The notes beneath the pieces were generated by a model, which saw nothing but the letters and a program-made list of their open reading frames with translations, made no database searches and was not told the DNA's origin. This document shows positions 1 to 10,560 of a stretch of DNA of 64,000 nt, one piece after another; position 1 is the first letter of the stretch, and the number at the start of each line of letters is the position of its first letter. Location: assembly GCF_037975245.1 (NCBI RefSeq), contig NC_092576.1, forward strand, positions 42,847,611-42,911,610, given 5' to 3'. A program made the position numbers and the translations under genes. Source of the stretch: Apostichopus japonicus (lineage: Eukaryota > Echinodermata > Holothuroidea > Aspidochirotida > Stichopodidae).

Positions 1-2385
1 CGTTTACAGTTTATATACGGTTTTTCAACACGATTTTTGGCCAACAAATCAAATCTGTAACTCAGTATCATTGGGGTCCCCATGGTAGCTGACGTCACCC
101 TCTATCACCCTATACCTTTAAACCTCGGGGGACGGTATCATTTAAGGTATTATTAACACCCAAACTCGACGCAAAGTCCCGTTTACAGTTTATATACGGT
201 TTTTCAACACGATTTTTGGCTAACAAATCAAATCTGTAACTCAGTATCATTGGGGTCCCCAAAGTAGCTGACGTCACCAGCTATCACCCCATACCAACAA
301 ACCTCGGGGGACGGTATCATATATGGTGTTATTAACACCCAAGCTCGACGAAAAGTATCATCTACAGTTTAAATACGGTTTTTCAACACGATTTTTGGCC
401 AACAAATCAAATCTGTAACTCAGTATCATTGGGGTCCCCATGGTAGCTGACGTCACCCTCTATCACCCCATGCCTTTAAACCTCGGGGGACGGTATCATT
501 TAAGGTGTTATTAACACCCAAACTCGACGCAAAGTCGCATTTACAGTTTATATACGGTTTTTCAACACGATTTTTGGCTAACAAATCAAATCTGTAACTC
601 AGTATCATTGGGGTCCCCATGGTAGCTGACGTCACCAGCTATCACCCCATACCAACAAACCTCGGGGGACGGTATCATTTATGGTGTTATTTACACCCAA
701 ACTCGACGCAAAGTCGCATTTACAGTTTATATACGGTTTTTCAACACGATTTTTTGCTAACAAATCAAATCTCTAACTCAGTATTATTTGGGTCCCCAAA
801 GTAGCTGACGTCACCCTCTATCACCCCATACCAACAAACCTCGGGGGACGGTATCATTTATGGTGTTATTAACACCCAAACTCGACGCAAAGTCGCATTT
901 ACAGTTTATATACGGTTTTTCAACACGATTTTTGGCCAACAAATCAAATCTGTAACTCAGTATCATTGGGGTCCCCAAAGTAGCTGACGTCACCATCTAT
1001 CACCCCATACCAGCAAACCTCGGGGGACGGTATCATTTAAGGTGTTATTAACACCCAAACTCGACGCAAAGTCGCATTTACAGTTTATATACGGTTTTTC
1101 AACACGATTTTTGGCTAACAAATCAAATCTTTAACTCAGTATCATTGGGGTCCCCATGGTAGCTGACGACACCCTCTATCACCCCATACCAACAAACCTC
1201 GGGGGACGGTATCATTTAAGGTGTTATTAACACCCAAACTCGACGAAAAGTATCATCTACAGTTTAAATACGGTTTTTCAACACGATTTTTGGCCAACAA
1301 ATCAAATCTGTAACTCAGTATCATTGGGGTCCCCATGGTAGCTGACGTCACCCTCTATCACCCCATGCCTTTAAACCTCGGGGGACGGTATCATTTAAGG
1401 TGTTATTAACACCCAAACTCGACGCAAAGTCGCATTTACAGTTTATATACGGTTTTTCAACACGATTTTTGGCTAACAAATCAAATCTGTAACTCAGTAT
1501 CATTGGGGTCCCCATGGTAGCTGACGTCACCAGCTATCACCCCATACCAACAAACCTCGGGGGACGGTATCATTTATGGTGTTATTTACACCCAAACTCG
1601 ACGCAAAGTCGCATTTACAGTTTATATACGGTTTTTCAACACGATTTTTTGCTAACAAATCAAATCTCTAACTCAGTATTATTTGGGTCCCCAAAGTAGC
1701 TGACGTCACCCTCTATCACCCCATACCAACAAACCTCGGGGGACGGTATCATTTATGGTGTTATTAACACCCAAACTCGACGCAAAGTCGCATTTACAGT
1801 TTATATACGGTTTTTCAACACGATTTTTGGCCAACAAATCAAATCTGTAACTCAGTATCATTGGGGTCCCCAAAGTAGCTGACGTCACCATCTATCACCC
1901 CATACCAGCAAACCTCGGGGGACGGTATCATTTAAGGTGTTATTAACACCCAAACTCGACGCAAAGTCGCATTTACAGTTTATATACGGTTTTTCAACAC
2001 GATTTTTGGCTAACAAATCAAATCTTTAACTCAGTATCATTGGGGTCCCCATGGTAGCTGACGACACCCTCTATCACCCCATACCAACAAACCTCGGGGG
2101 ACGGTATCATTTAAGGTGTTATTAACACCCAAACTCGACGCAAAGTCCAGTTTACAGTTTATATACGGTTTTTCAACACGATTTTTGGCTAACAAATCAA
2201 ATCTGTAACTCAGTATCATTGGGGTCCCCAAAGTAGCTGACGTCACCAGCTATCACCCCATACCAACAAACCTCGGGGGACGGTATCATTTAAGGTGTTA
2301 ACACCCAAACTCGAGGCAGAGTCTCATCTACCGTTAGTATACGGTTTTTCAACACAGTTTTTGGCTTACAAATCAATCTTACTTT
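1..2385. repeat. 179-bp satellite array (left edge open)
   Basis: Head-to-tail monomers of about 179 bp start near 1, 180, 359, 538, 717, 896, 1075, 1254, 1433, 1612, 1791, 1970 and 2149. A decayed last copy begins near 2328 and fades out by about 2385. Each monomer carries a TTTATATACGG-type block, a CAACACGATTTTTGG block, a GGGGTCCCC palindrome, a TGACGTCA palindrome in most copies, and a CTCGGGGGACGG block. The array is cut by the left edge of the window, so its full size is unknown. Short open frames in it recur every monomer and are by-products of the repeat, not genes. Confidence 0.97.
359..2148. repeat. 895-bp higher-order repeat, two copies
   Basis: Monomers five apart are nearly identical, while neighbours differ at diagnostic sites such as CATCTACAGTTTAAAT, GACGACACC and an ATTATTTGGG variant. 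This gives two 895-bp units, 359-1253 and 1254-2148, each of five 179-bp monomers. The junction variant CGACGAAAAGTATC precedes both units, as expected from unequal crossing-over. An assembly duplication could look the same. Confidence 0.9.
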
Positions 2386-2860
2386 TGGAATTTGTCATTA
2401 AAATTAAAACCTGCAGGGTTCTCGCCCGCTTTTTTGTCAAACCGGGTGGTCTCAAGTGCCGATGATCAATTCGGATGCCAAAGGTATCCGCGCGATCGCG
2501 TAGCGTAGCGATCGCACTCTCGGCGTGTGGTCAAGGGGCAAAGTTCGTTGTGTGCAGTGTTCGATTTTTCCGGTATCGCATCGCAAAATGCGATCCAAAA
2601 CGACAAACTTGCGAGACGTTTCCAAATCAGCATCGCACTTTCTGCCGATTTGTGCGATACAAATTCCTAGTCAGATTTGGGAGCAAACACTCAAACCTTA
2701 ACTTACGAACTGTCGATCACAATGTAGAAGTCATAATTTATTGAGTTTATACTCAATGTACAACTTATTGACTTGACCGTATAGCGAAAAAAAACCTGAA
2801 AAAATAATATCCTACCATAGTTAAGTGTAAAGCAAATAGCCTAACCACCTCGGCGGTTAC
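2386..2860. other. intergenic, paired GCGATCGC palindromes
   Basis: No supportable gene. Two copies of the self-complementary octamer GCGATCGC (2492-2499 and 2508-2515) are separated by 8 bp and could pair with each other. The segment GGTTCTCGCC near 2417 resembles, in the opposite sense, a GC-rich patch near 9530, so part of this stretch is probably a dispersed repeat. Confidence 0.5.
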
Positions 2861-2909
2861 CAGGTGCGTATCCAGGGGGGGGGGCGTTGGGGGCGCGCGC
2901 CCCCCGGGT

Positions 2910-3035
2910 AAGAAAAAGAGGAGAGAAAAAAAAAGAGAAGAAAAAAGGAAAAAAAGAGGGGGAAAAAAGAGGAGGAGGAGAGGAAGGAAGGGAAAAGAAA
3001 AAGAAGAAAGAGAGAAAAAGGAGAAAAGGAGGGAG
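2910..3035 (+). repeat. 126-nt uninterrupted polypurine tract
   Basis: Only A and G occur on the plus strand from 2910 to 3035, with mixed GA, GGA and poly-A blocks. Open frames on the minus strand here (Phe/Leu/Ser-rich) are low-complexity artefacts. Confidence 0.95.
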
Positions 3036-3461
3036 TTAAAGAAAAACGCCAAGACACCGGGAAGAGAAAGAGGAACAGTGACATCATTGCAGCGCTGGTC
3101 CCTATTATATACACAGGGTAAACAGTGAAGGATCAAGGCTTTCGGAAGAGGCGTGTGCCTCACCCTACCCCTTACACCGACAACTCAATTGTTGACGTTT
3201 CCATTTTTCTTCTCTCACTCATGATCTATATATTCTATATATGGTCTATCATAACGCGTGTGTGTGTATATACGCCTTAATCAATTGTAGAACGGTGCTA
3301 TGAAACCAACTGTGGCTGGTCTCGAACTCGACCGTGTCGTCGGGGAACATGACAATCTTCGGGAAGGGGGCGACCGCCCCCCCCCCCACCTTCAGCATAT
3401 TTTTTTTTTATGATATCGCTAGTAATTTCAAAATAGAAAGTGCTTAGATGCAACTTACAAG

Positions 3462-3560
3462 GCCTGGGAAGTGTCATTTCCAGCGATCTGGGAGGCATTT
3501 TCGGCCAAAATTTGCTTGTACGCTTCGCGCCAACTAATGGAGGAGCTACGCTTAGATAAT
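3462..3560 (+). repeat. conserved dispersed module, copy A
   Basis: Diverged copy of a ~100-bp module that recurs through the window. It runs from GGGAAGTG(C/T)CRTTTCC, through a GYACGCTTCGCGCCAACT block, to GGAGCTACGCTTAGAT. The module is internally inverted: CGCTTCGCGCC faces GGCGCTCCGCTT in better copies. It lies inside the 2861-6121 element. Confidence 0.75.
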
Positions 3561-3902
3561 TTGCCTACAGGCTTCGCCCTTTCCTTGGCAAATTCCTTGC
3601 TACGCGCCGGTTCGAATTTGTAAAGCAAACAGCAGATATCACATCATATCAGTGAGCATGAAAAGGATGAACAGCCTCAAAATTGTCCGACTTGCCCGAA
3701 AAAAATAACCAAAAATTCCAACATGTTAATGTCAATATCATATAAGCAAGCATCGGTTATTACATCAGATGCCATCGTGTACCTTACGGTCCGTGAAAGT
3801 TGCTCAGTATACCGCGGGATGCTAATGTAAACAACGAAATGTCTTATGTAGATGGAGAAAATCATCGAGGTCCAAGTATGTTAAAACTCTCTTTTACATT
3901 AG

Positions 3903-3956
3903 TAATGGCGAATTAGGGGCTGCAGCCCCACCCCCCCCCCCGCCTCCTACGCCTAT
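3903..3956. mobile_element. solo hAT-like right end
   Basis: GGGGCTGCAGCCCC followed by a C-run and CGCCTCCTACGCCTATG, ending at 3956. This is the reverse complement of the perfect terminus CATAGGCGTAGGAG found at 45026. No matching opposite end was found nearby, so this is a fragment. Confidence 0.5.
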
Positions 3957-4302
3957 GTGTGTATTGTTCGGTTTCGGAAATATCTGCTATATTTTCATTT
4001 CCTTCAACCAAGTTTTATAATAGCCGTTATAAGAGGTTTAAATATTTTGTACACCAAGAAATTAACTGTGTCTGAATTTTTGAAAATTTCTGACCCACAT
4101 TCTTCATCACACGTCCCTCTACTCGTGCAATATTGACCGGTCTGTTAGGGGTTCAAGGAGGTTTTTCCGAGGGCGGCGGAACCGGGGGCACAGGGGGCAC
4201 GTGCCCCCCCCCCCACTTTTCCTCAGGTTAAAAATGTGCCCTTTTTCTACATAAAAGTTTAGGTGTCTCAAGTTAGCAAGAGGCCAGGGAACCAGAATGA
4301 AC

Positions 4303-4402
4303 ACTCGGGAAGGGCCGTTTCCGGCCATCTGAGGGGTTTGTAAAACCAAAAAAATTCTTGCACGCTCCGCGCCAACTGATGGTGGCGCTCCGCTCAGATA
4401 GT
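4303..4402 (+). repeat. conserved dispersed module, copy B
   Basis: Well-conserved copy: CTCGGGAAGGGCCGTTTCCG, then GCACGCTCCGCGCCAACTG, then TGGTGGCGCTCCGCTCAGAT. It is flanked at 4168 by GGGCGGCGGAACC and at about 4420-4440 by TCCTGGCTACGCCGCTG, both of which look like hAT-type ends. No target duplication was found around them. Confidence 0.85.
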
Positions 4403-4885
4403 CGTGCATACAACTTTGCAAATCCTGGCTACGCCGCTGAATTTCTAATGAATTTCTGTGGGTCAAACTCAAAACTATTTTGAATGGAAAAAAATGGTTA
4501 AAGCAGCATGTTGCGTCCTCGACTATGATTTTTTTCAACCTCACTGACTCCACTATGCCATAACGACATACATAACTAGCTTATCTATTTATATTTTACT
4601 CCAAATGGTGGCATAAAAGTCGAAAAAAATTGCAACTTTCAACTCTGTTATTCTCCAAGATATTTTCCGTTGGGAACCCAATAAACCTCGCCCATAATAT
4701 GAATATTTAAACACTACGAACGTCATTGACAGATACGTAATATAACACCACGCTTGATTTCTGTACAGTCTATATGGCAGTTGTACCAGGGAGTTGCATA
4801 ACAACTCAGTGTTTACCTCCATGGTTGTACCAGCGCAAAGTCTTGAATCTATTTTTAGCAACGGCTCATAACTAAACCTGCATCT

Positions 4886-5330
4886 CTGATTGGTTGAATT
4901 CAAACTAGTGGGTTTGGAAACTGAATGCGATTAATTTTGTATGTGGAATACTCGCCAATTAACGTTTTTGGCAGGGAAAAACTTGGTTAATATCTTAATT
5001 TCCTGTTTTGTGATTTGATGTATGTAAAAAACTCGATGGACATGTCAAAAAAGTAGAAAACGGCGACCAAACGCAAAATGCTCATGAATAAACATACTAT
5101 TCACTGATTGGTGGAATTCAAACTAGTGGATTTGGAGATATGAAAACTTTGACGAGGACACTTTTACTCGTTATCGATATAAATCGTTAATTACTCGCTA
5201 ATTAACGCTCTTGGCAGGGTGAAACTTGGATGGTATCTTAGTTTGCTGTTTTATGATTGATACATGTAAAAAAATCAATGCACATGATAAAAAGGTGGAA
5301 AAAAGCGACCCAACGCAAAATGCTGCTTTA
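4886..5330 (+). repeat. ~218-bp tandem duplication, two diverged copies
   Basis: CTGATTGGTTGAATTCAAAC at 4886 recurs as CTGATTGGTGGAATTCAAAC at 5104. The following blocks (AATTAACG...TTGGCAGGG, TATCTTA, ATGTAAAAA, GCGACC, AACGCAAAATGCT) are also repeated in order. The duplication lies inside the 2861-6121 element. Confidence 0.85.
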
Positions 5331-5981
5331 AGATATTAACAAGAAATAAATTATAATTCGGAAGATTCCTACATTAGCAACTAGCATGATTTCACCTCAT
5401 TTTGTCTCAAAAGAAAACTTGTTCCATGTTTCCTAATTTGCACATTGGATATTGCAGTGCTAGTATGCATATTTTCCTTGAGGGGGGGGGGGGGGGCGTT
5501 GATGGAGTGATGTGTATACGCAAATAAGATAAATACAATAAAGAGTTATAAATGGTACTAAATATAAGGCTGCATCAGTCCAATCGAATATCTGCAAAGT
5601 GCCCTTTGATGTCGGTGCCCCCCCCCCCCCAGATTAAAAGTGCTTCTGCCGCCCTTGGGTTTTTCTATATTGGTTGTCCATAGATGAAATTTTGTGCAAC
5701 ATTATGGGTATGTTTTGAATTGAGTTTAATCACGAGAAACGTGAATTTTCAAATTCTGAACAAATAATGGGCTTAAAACCTTGAAAAGTGGGGCTGACGG
5801 ATATTGTGGGCCGCGACGTAGAATCACCTACAAAAGCAATGATCCACAGGACATGCGATGAGGTCGAACATGATGTGTGACTGGTGACAAACTTCAAAAA
5901 GGTTATGGATGGAAAAAAAAAACTATTGGGAAAAACTTGGTTCTCAGGCAAAAAGTGTACATCTGGTTGGTCACTTTCAAG

Positions 5982-6079
5982 CCCGAAAAGTGCCGTTTCC
6001 GGTGATCTGGGTGGTATCAAAACCAGAAAATTTCTTGTACGCTGCGCGCCAACCGATGGTGGCGCTCCGCTTAGATAGT
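5982..6079 (+). repeat. conserved dispersed module, copy C
   Basis: GAAAAGTGCCGTTTCCGG, GTACGCTGCGCGCCAACCG and TGGTGGCGCTCCGCTTAGAT in order. It sits about 40 bp inside the right end of the 2861-6121 element, just before CGCGCCCCCCGGG. Confidence 0.88.
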
Positions 6080-6126
6080 AATTCGCGCCCCCCGGGTTAG
6101 AAAATCCTGGATACGCGCCTGGTTAC

Positions 6127-6641
6127 GGATCTCACGTAACTAAAAGGTTCCCTGGCAACGTGCTAAAAAAATGTTAACAAACAGGTGTTATACAGGGGAT
6201 GAGCTCACAGTTTGTTGGGAAGGTACCTGGGCAAATTCGCCGCACATGTACCGTGGTACAGTAGTTGGGTATAGGGTTAAACACTGCAGTTGTAAAAATG
6301 ACGCATAGTGCACGCTATTCATTGTTAGGCAGTCTAGAAACGGGGCTTTGCTGAACGTTGTTTGTTTGATAATATCGGAAGTTTTGTAAGTTGCACTTTT
6401 TAAAGATTGAAAGACAGATTAAATCTCTTTTCATTTTATAACATAATACAGCTACTTTAACTTGTCATTTTAAAATTTTCATCAGTTTCGTGACAATTTA
6501 AATAAAAAAAGTTGTCAGTATTTTGCATCCTCAACTGCGAATTTTTTCATCGCCAGACATCGCAAAAAATGACAACAATTTTCGGGGGCTTTCGCCCCAA
6601 GGATCCCCACGAGGGGTTCTACCCCGTGACCCCACCATAGC
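6127..6641. other. intergenic, no gene seen
   Basis: Sequence between two transposable elements. A GC-rich patch near 6583-6630 (GGGGCTTTCGCCCC, then CCCCACGAGGGG) contains short palindromes of the kind seen in hAT-like subterminal regions. No exon or RNA gene is supportable. Confidence 0.4.
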
Positions 6642-7981
6642 CAGGGGTGTATCTAGGGGGCGCAACAGGCGCGCCCCCCCCCTATTGGCCGTCACCAAAA
6701 AAAAAAAGTTTAGCAAAAAAAAAAAAAAAATTGATGACGACCTTTATGTGAGATGTCGGTGATCGCTCAACCCCCCCCCCCCCACCCTCCCGTTTGCTTT
6801 ATTTTGGGGTTGCCAAAAAAAGGTTCTGGCGAAGTTCGGCGGCATAATAGTTTTAGAAACATAGATGGTAATTGTGTTTGTATTATCACTATAAACACTA
6901 AGTGACATGCCATAGCCATACTGAATTGTGCATTTTGTGTCCATATTTACTGGAAATGTTGCTTATTATTAAGGTCGAAAAATGGATCACATATGGCCAT
7001 GGGCGGCGATCCTGGGTGGAGGGGGGATATATCCCCCCATGAAAATGGGTGGAGGGGATGTAATGCACCATATCCCCCACCCCCCCACCAAATGCCAGGG
7101 ATAAGAATATTTTCATGCCTACATTTATGCATCTTCGTTAATGTACGGCTCTTTTTTAGCTTCATTTCTCGCCTACCATAAACGCAGTGCGATCTTTTCA
7201 AATAAAGCGTCTTTATAAAGCAAAAATAGTTGACTGTAGGCTTCATTGGCCCTATAACAACAAAATGTATTATTGCGCCCACGGTATTGATATAGTACTT
7301 ATATGCACCCTCATAGTATTCATATTGGCCATATAGTAGGCCTACACACGTACATGTTCCCTCGAACAGCTGAGAATCTCATGTAACCAGGGTAATGCTT
7401 AATACACGTTTCACCTGGATGCCCTAGCAATCGGTACCTAGGAATGTAACTATGTGTAATTGTGTATTGCATGTGTATAGGCCTATAATAGCCTGCATGA
7501 GGCCATTTTCTTCATCGAATAATATAAAAGAGCTCTCGAACATTCTAACGTTGCGCCTGAAACAAGATTGACAGGGGCAATTTTCCCAAAATAACACCCG
7601 AAATTAAAAAAAAAGTATTTTGGATCCTGATTATGAGATATTTCGGACATGACATCCCTATTTTAAAGTTGGGTATATGTCGCTTGGAAACCTCGGGAAG
7701 TGCCGTTTCCGGCCATCTAGAGGGTTTGTTAATCCCAAAATTTTCTTGTTCGCTTCGCGCCAACTCATGGTGGCGCTACGCTTAGATAGTCAACAAGGTC
7801 ATATATCCCCCCCCCCACTCAAAGTACGGATCGCCGCGCATGCATACGACACCATTTTGCATTTCGGCCCTTCTTCGAAAGCAAAAATTGTACACCCCTC
7901 CCCTTAGACCCATCCCCCAGGACGGCGATCATTCATGCCTGGCGCTCCCCCCCCCATTGGAAAATCCTGGATACGCCCCCG
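6642..7981. mobile_element. TIR element, 5-bp duplication ATAGC
   Basis: The left end is CAGGGGTGTATCTAGG (6642). The right end, reverse-complemented, is CGGGGGCGTATCCAGG (ending 7981), 13 of 16 identical. ATAGC flanks it directly on both sides (6637-6641 and 7982-7986). Terminal sequence and duplication length match the 2861-6121 element, so the two appear to be one family. No transposase frame is visible. The interior has poly-A and poly-C runs and one copy of the ~100-bp module near the right end. Confidence 0.65.
7690..7790 (+). repeat. conserved dispersed module, copy D
   Basis: ACCTCGGGAAGTGCCGTTTC, CGCTTCGCGCCAACTCATGG and TGGCGCTACGCTTAGATAGT in order. It lies about 190 bp inside the right end of the 6642-7981 element, comparable to copy C in the sister element. 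Confidence 0.88.
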
Positions 7982-10159
7982 ATAGCCCTAAGACGGGCCC
8001 CTGGACACCACGCCTTTATGCTCGCACGTTACGCATGCTAGGCAGGCGAACACCGGCGGGAAATCGGCAGTGTGTTCGCGGGAAATTGAACAAGGTGTTC
8101 CAACACTGCTGAACTGTGCAGTTACTGTATGCATCATGTTCAAGGTTTTCACGGAGGCCTTTGAGGAAATGAATGGTTAGTACAGTGTATATATGCTGCA
8201 CTAATGCTGTGTGTAGGCCAAGGTTCACGAAGGTCAATGGTTATATTCGCGCGCCGTAGACGTGTTTTTAGATGTTACGGAGAGTCAGGTTTCCATGGAT
8301 ATTAATCGAAAATGAATCTGAGTTTAACTGACGCTAAAGAAATGGATCGTCTTGGGCAGATTAACAAATCATTGCAAGTATAAATAAGTACAGGTAGCTC
8401 TGCTGTTAAAAAGAAAAGTCCAATATCGGTTTGCTGTTATCGGCAATTAGGCAAAATTTTACCGATACCGATATGCTGCCGATATTGCAAATATCGGCCG
8501 ATACCGATATTGAAAACGATTATCGTAGCAACACTAGTATAAATAATAATAAACAAACATTTTCTAGTTAATACATTGATCGCCAACATTTGGTCCGTTT
8601 TGTGGTAATTTCAAAACTGCTATTCAATATTGGGGAACTGCTATGCAACAAAAATATTGTATAGCAATTGTCAAAATTTGTTGCTATGCAATTTTTTGGC
8701 CATAAGTCGAACACTGGTTGTGTGGGTCCAAGGGGCTCAGCCCCCGGAAGCTCCGCGATTTTCGTCTTTTCTAAGTAGGCAAACTGCTTGAAATTGACTT
8801 TTTCGAGCTATGATTTATAAATGCTCAAATATTTTTCAATAACTTAGATAATAAAGACAAAATAAACTGGTCTTGGTGATTCTTCCAGCAGCCAAGCCAC
8901 TTGAAATTCGCGCTACTTTACAAAGCTATGATTTCTTAAATTTTCAAATGTATGGCATTAACCTGGACATTGCTGTTAGTTATACTCTACAGTATAAAGA
9001 AAAATAGTCAGCTGACCATTGACTAGAGTCAACATTACATAAACTGCTACATAAACTGAATGACTATTTATTTTTTTTGTGTGTGTCACGGTGATTCAGT
9101 TGTGACTTCATTTTTTTCCTGCCCTGGTTTAAGTTATGTACGATGTTTAAATACAAACATTCTGGCATCTCTCAGTACCCAGAAAACACAAACTTCGTTC
9201 GCAACCTTTTGCTGTGTAAAAGCAGGGATCGTTTGTGTCGCGATATCACTATACTGAAGCGCTTACGTGATACCTGGAATGTGTTATTTGCCGTGGTTGC
9301 AGTTGGGAATAGGAAGAGTGAACTGAAAAGTGTGAATATTTAGTCGATGGTTTTATTCACATTAAAAATGTCAAAATGTTTCAGTAGTACTTGCTAACGT
9401 TGATTATTTATAACAGCTATAAAACCAGGCACCCAACTTTCAAACAGCTAGGGCGCACAACTTTCGAACCGATCGGCGAGAGCCAAAATCAAATTCAAAC
9501 CTGGAGCCCCGCCCGGTTAAATCGGACTGGCGAGAACCCTGGCGTTATTACCTGGTTAATACATATTCAAAATTCATGAAGAGCAACTTCAGAACATGGA
9601 ACAAGAGTGATCATCACAACCTGGGATAAATAACCTTATCATGCATGGATACAAATGTACTAATTGAATTAGTGCTCCTGCTTTTGTATTTTTGATGGTG
9701 AGTGTATCTTATCAGATCTGTATTCAGCAGTTGTTAGATCTGTGGTAGAGAAACATTATCATTGGTTGAGTGCACTTTAAAGGGAACACGCATACACCCT
9801 TTGTTCATTATATGACTTTTGTAACTTATAAAATACAAGTTGATCCCTTCATATCCAATATATGTCTTCTGAAACATCACGAGGGTACCTTTGTTGGAAC
9901 ATAAAAGGAGATTGAAGAATTTAGCCGACGATAGAAAACAAGATTTAGGTAACTGCATGCCTGTTGATTATGCCCGAGTTGGTTAACGGTATAGTACGGA
10001 TTAAACCGATAGTGACTGAAACAAAAAACTTGAGGTTTCATCGTTTGTTGATTACACAGACTTGTGTAGGTACGTTTTGTTGACCTGGATTCAGGTCACT
10101 CTAAATGATACACCAATAGTTAAAAGTCGAAAGAGCTATTTTTTAAATTTTCATTCCAG
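7982..10159. other. long non-coding stretch
   Basis: No gene recognised. It contains the ATCGG palindromic cluster (8421-8525), a GGGGCTCAGCCCCCGG palindrome near 8733, and a GC-rich patch near 9450-9540. Short frames here have no recognisable domain and lack plausible splice context. Confidence 0.4.
8421..8525. repeat. clustered ATCGG/CCGAT inverted repeats
   Basis: Alternating ATATCGG, ACCGATACCGATA, GCCGATATTG and ATATCGGCCGATACCGATAT blocks give several overlapping palindromes within 100 bp. Similar ATCGGCCGAT-rich blocks are a common feature of non-autonomous DNA transposons in animals. No flanking duplication could be assigned. Confidence 0.6.
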
Positions 10160-10560
10160 TGAAGTTAGAGCATGTGTACACATCAATGAAAGATGACCAA
10201 ACTTGATCATAGTGTCCTTGAGTAGTGGGTCATATGGGTGTTTAGTAAGTTTATGCCAAAGGTTATACAGAGGTCATCTGGGTTAATTGTGTGAACACAC
10301 TCAAAATGCTTCTCCTATATGGGTGATCAGACTGATCACCATGCTGGGTCATAGTGTTCACTTAATATGGAGACATAATTATGGTGAGTTCAAAATATGG
10401 ATGTCAAAGATCATCTACTTATCTTTTGCAGTAAGTTGTATGTAACTACCGAAGGTTCTTTTCGTGCAGTTTGCATTGGATTATGAAGAATGTTGGTCAT
10501 AGTGTTACTTGAACAGTAGTGGTAAGAATTTGGGGCCAACGGTCATCCGGGGCCCAAATT
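10160..10560 (+). repeat. diverged ~165-bp tandem repeat, about 2.5 copies
   Basis: The phrase GGTCATAGTGTTC/AC or GATCATAGTGTCC recurs near 10205, 10348 and 10495. Nearby shared blocks are GATGACCAAA, CATATGGGTG and GGTCATC(T/C)GGG. Divergence is high, so borders are approximate. Confidence 0.55.

Larger units (their letters stand above)
2861..6121. mobile_element. TIR element, 5-bp duplication GTTAC
   Basis: The left end reads CAGGTGCGTATCCAGG (2861). The right end, reverse-complemented, reads CAGGCGCGTATCCAGG (ending 6121), a match of 15 of 16. GTTAC directly precedes the left end (2856-2860) and directly follows the right end (6122-6126). The interior has no transposase frame. It holds a 126-nt polypurine tract, several poly-C/G runs, three copies of a conserved ~100-bp module and a 218-bp tandem duplication. 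A CAG...CTG terminus with a short duplication suits a hAT-like or hAT5-like non-autonomous element. The length is large for a MITE, so it may be a composite of several insertions. Confidence 0.55.

Noticed and set aside
453-2246. Repeated ~60-codon frames on both strands of the satellite
   Set aside because: They recur with the 179-bp and 895-bp periods and have no codon bias or homology; they are by-products of the repeat.
2765-3163. 132-codon minus-strand frame rich in Phe/Leu/Ser
   Set aside because: It is the complement of a polypurine tract and low complexity.
4168-4438. Separate hAT-like element around module copy B
   Set aside because: Ends GGGCGGCGGAACC and GCTACGCCGCTG are suggestive but no flanking duplication matches.
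6999-7940. Nested element starting CATGGGCGGCGATCC
   Set aside because: A loosely similar end near 7920 does not pair well and flanks do not match.
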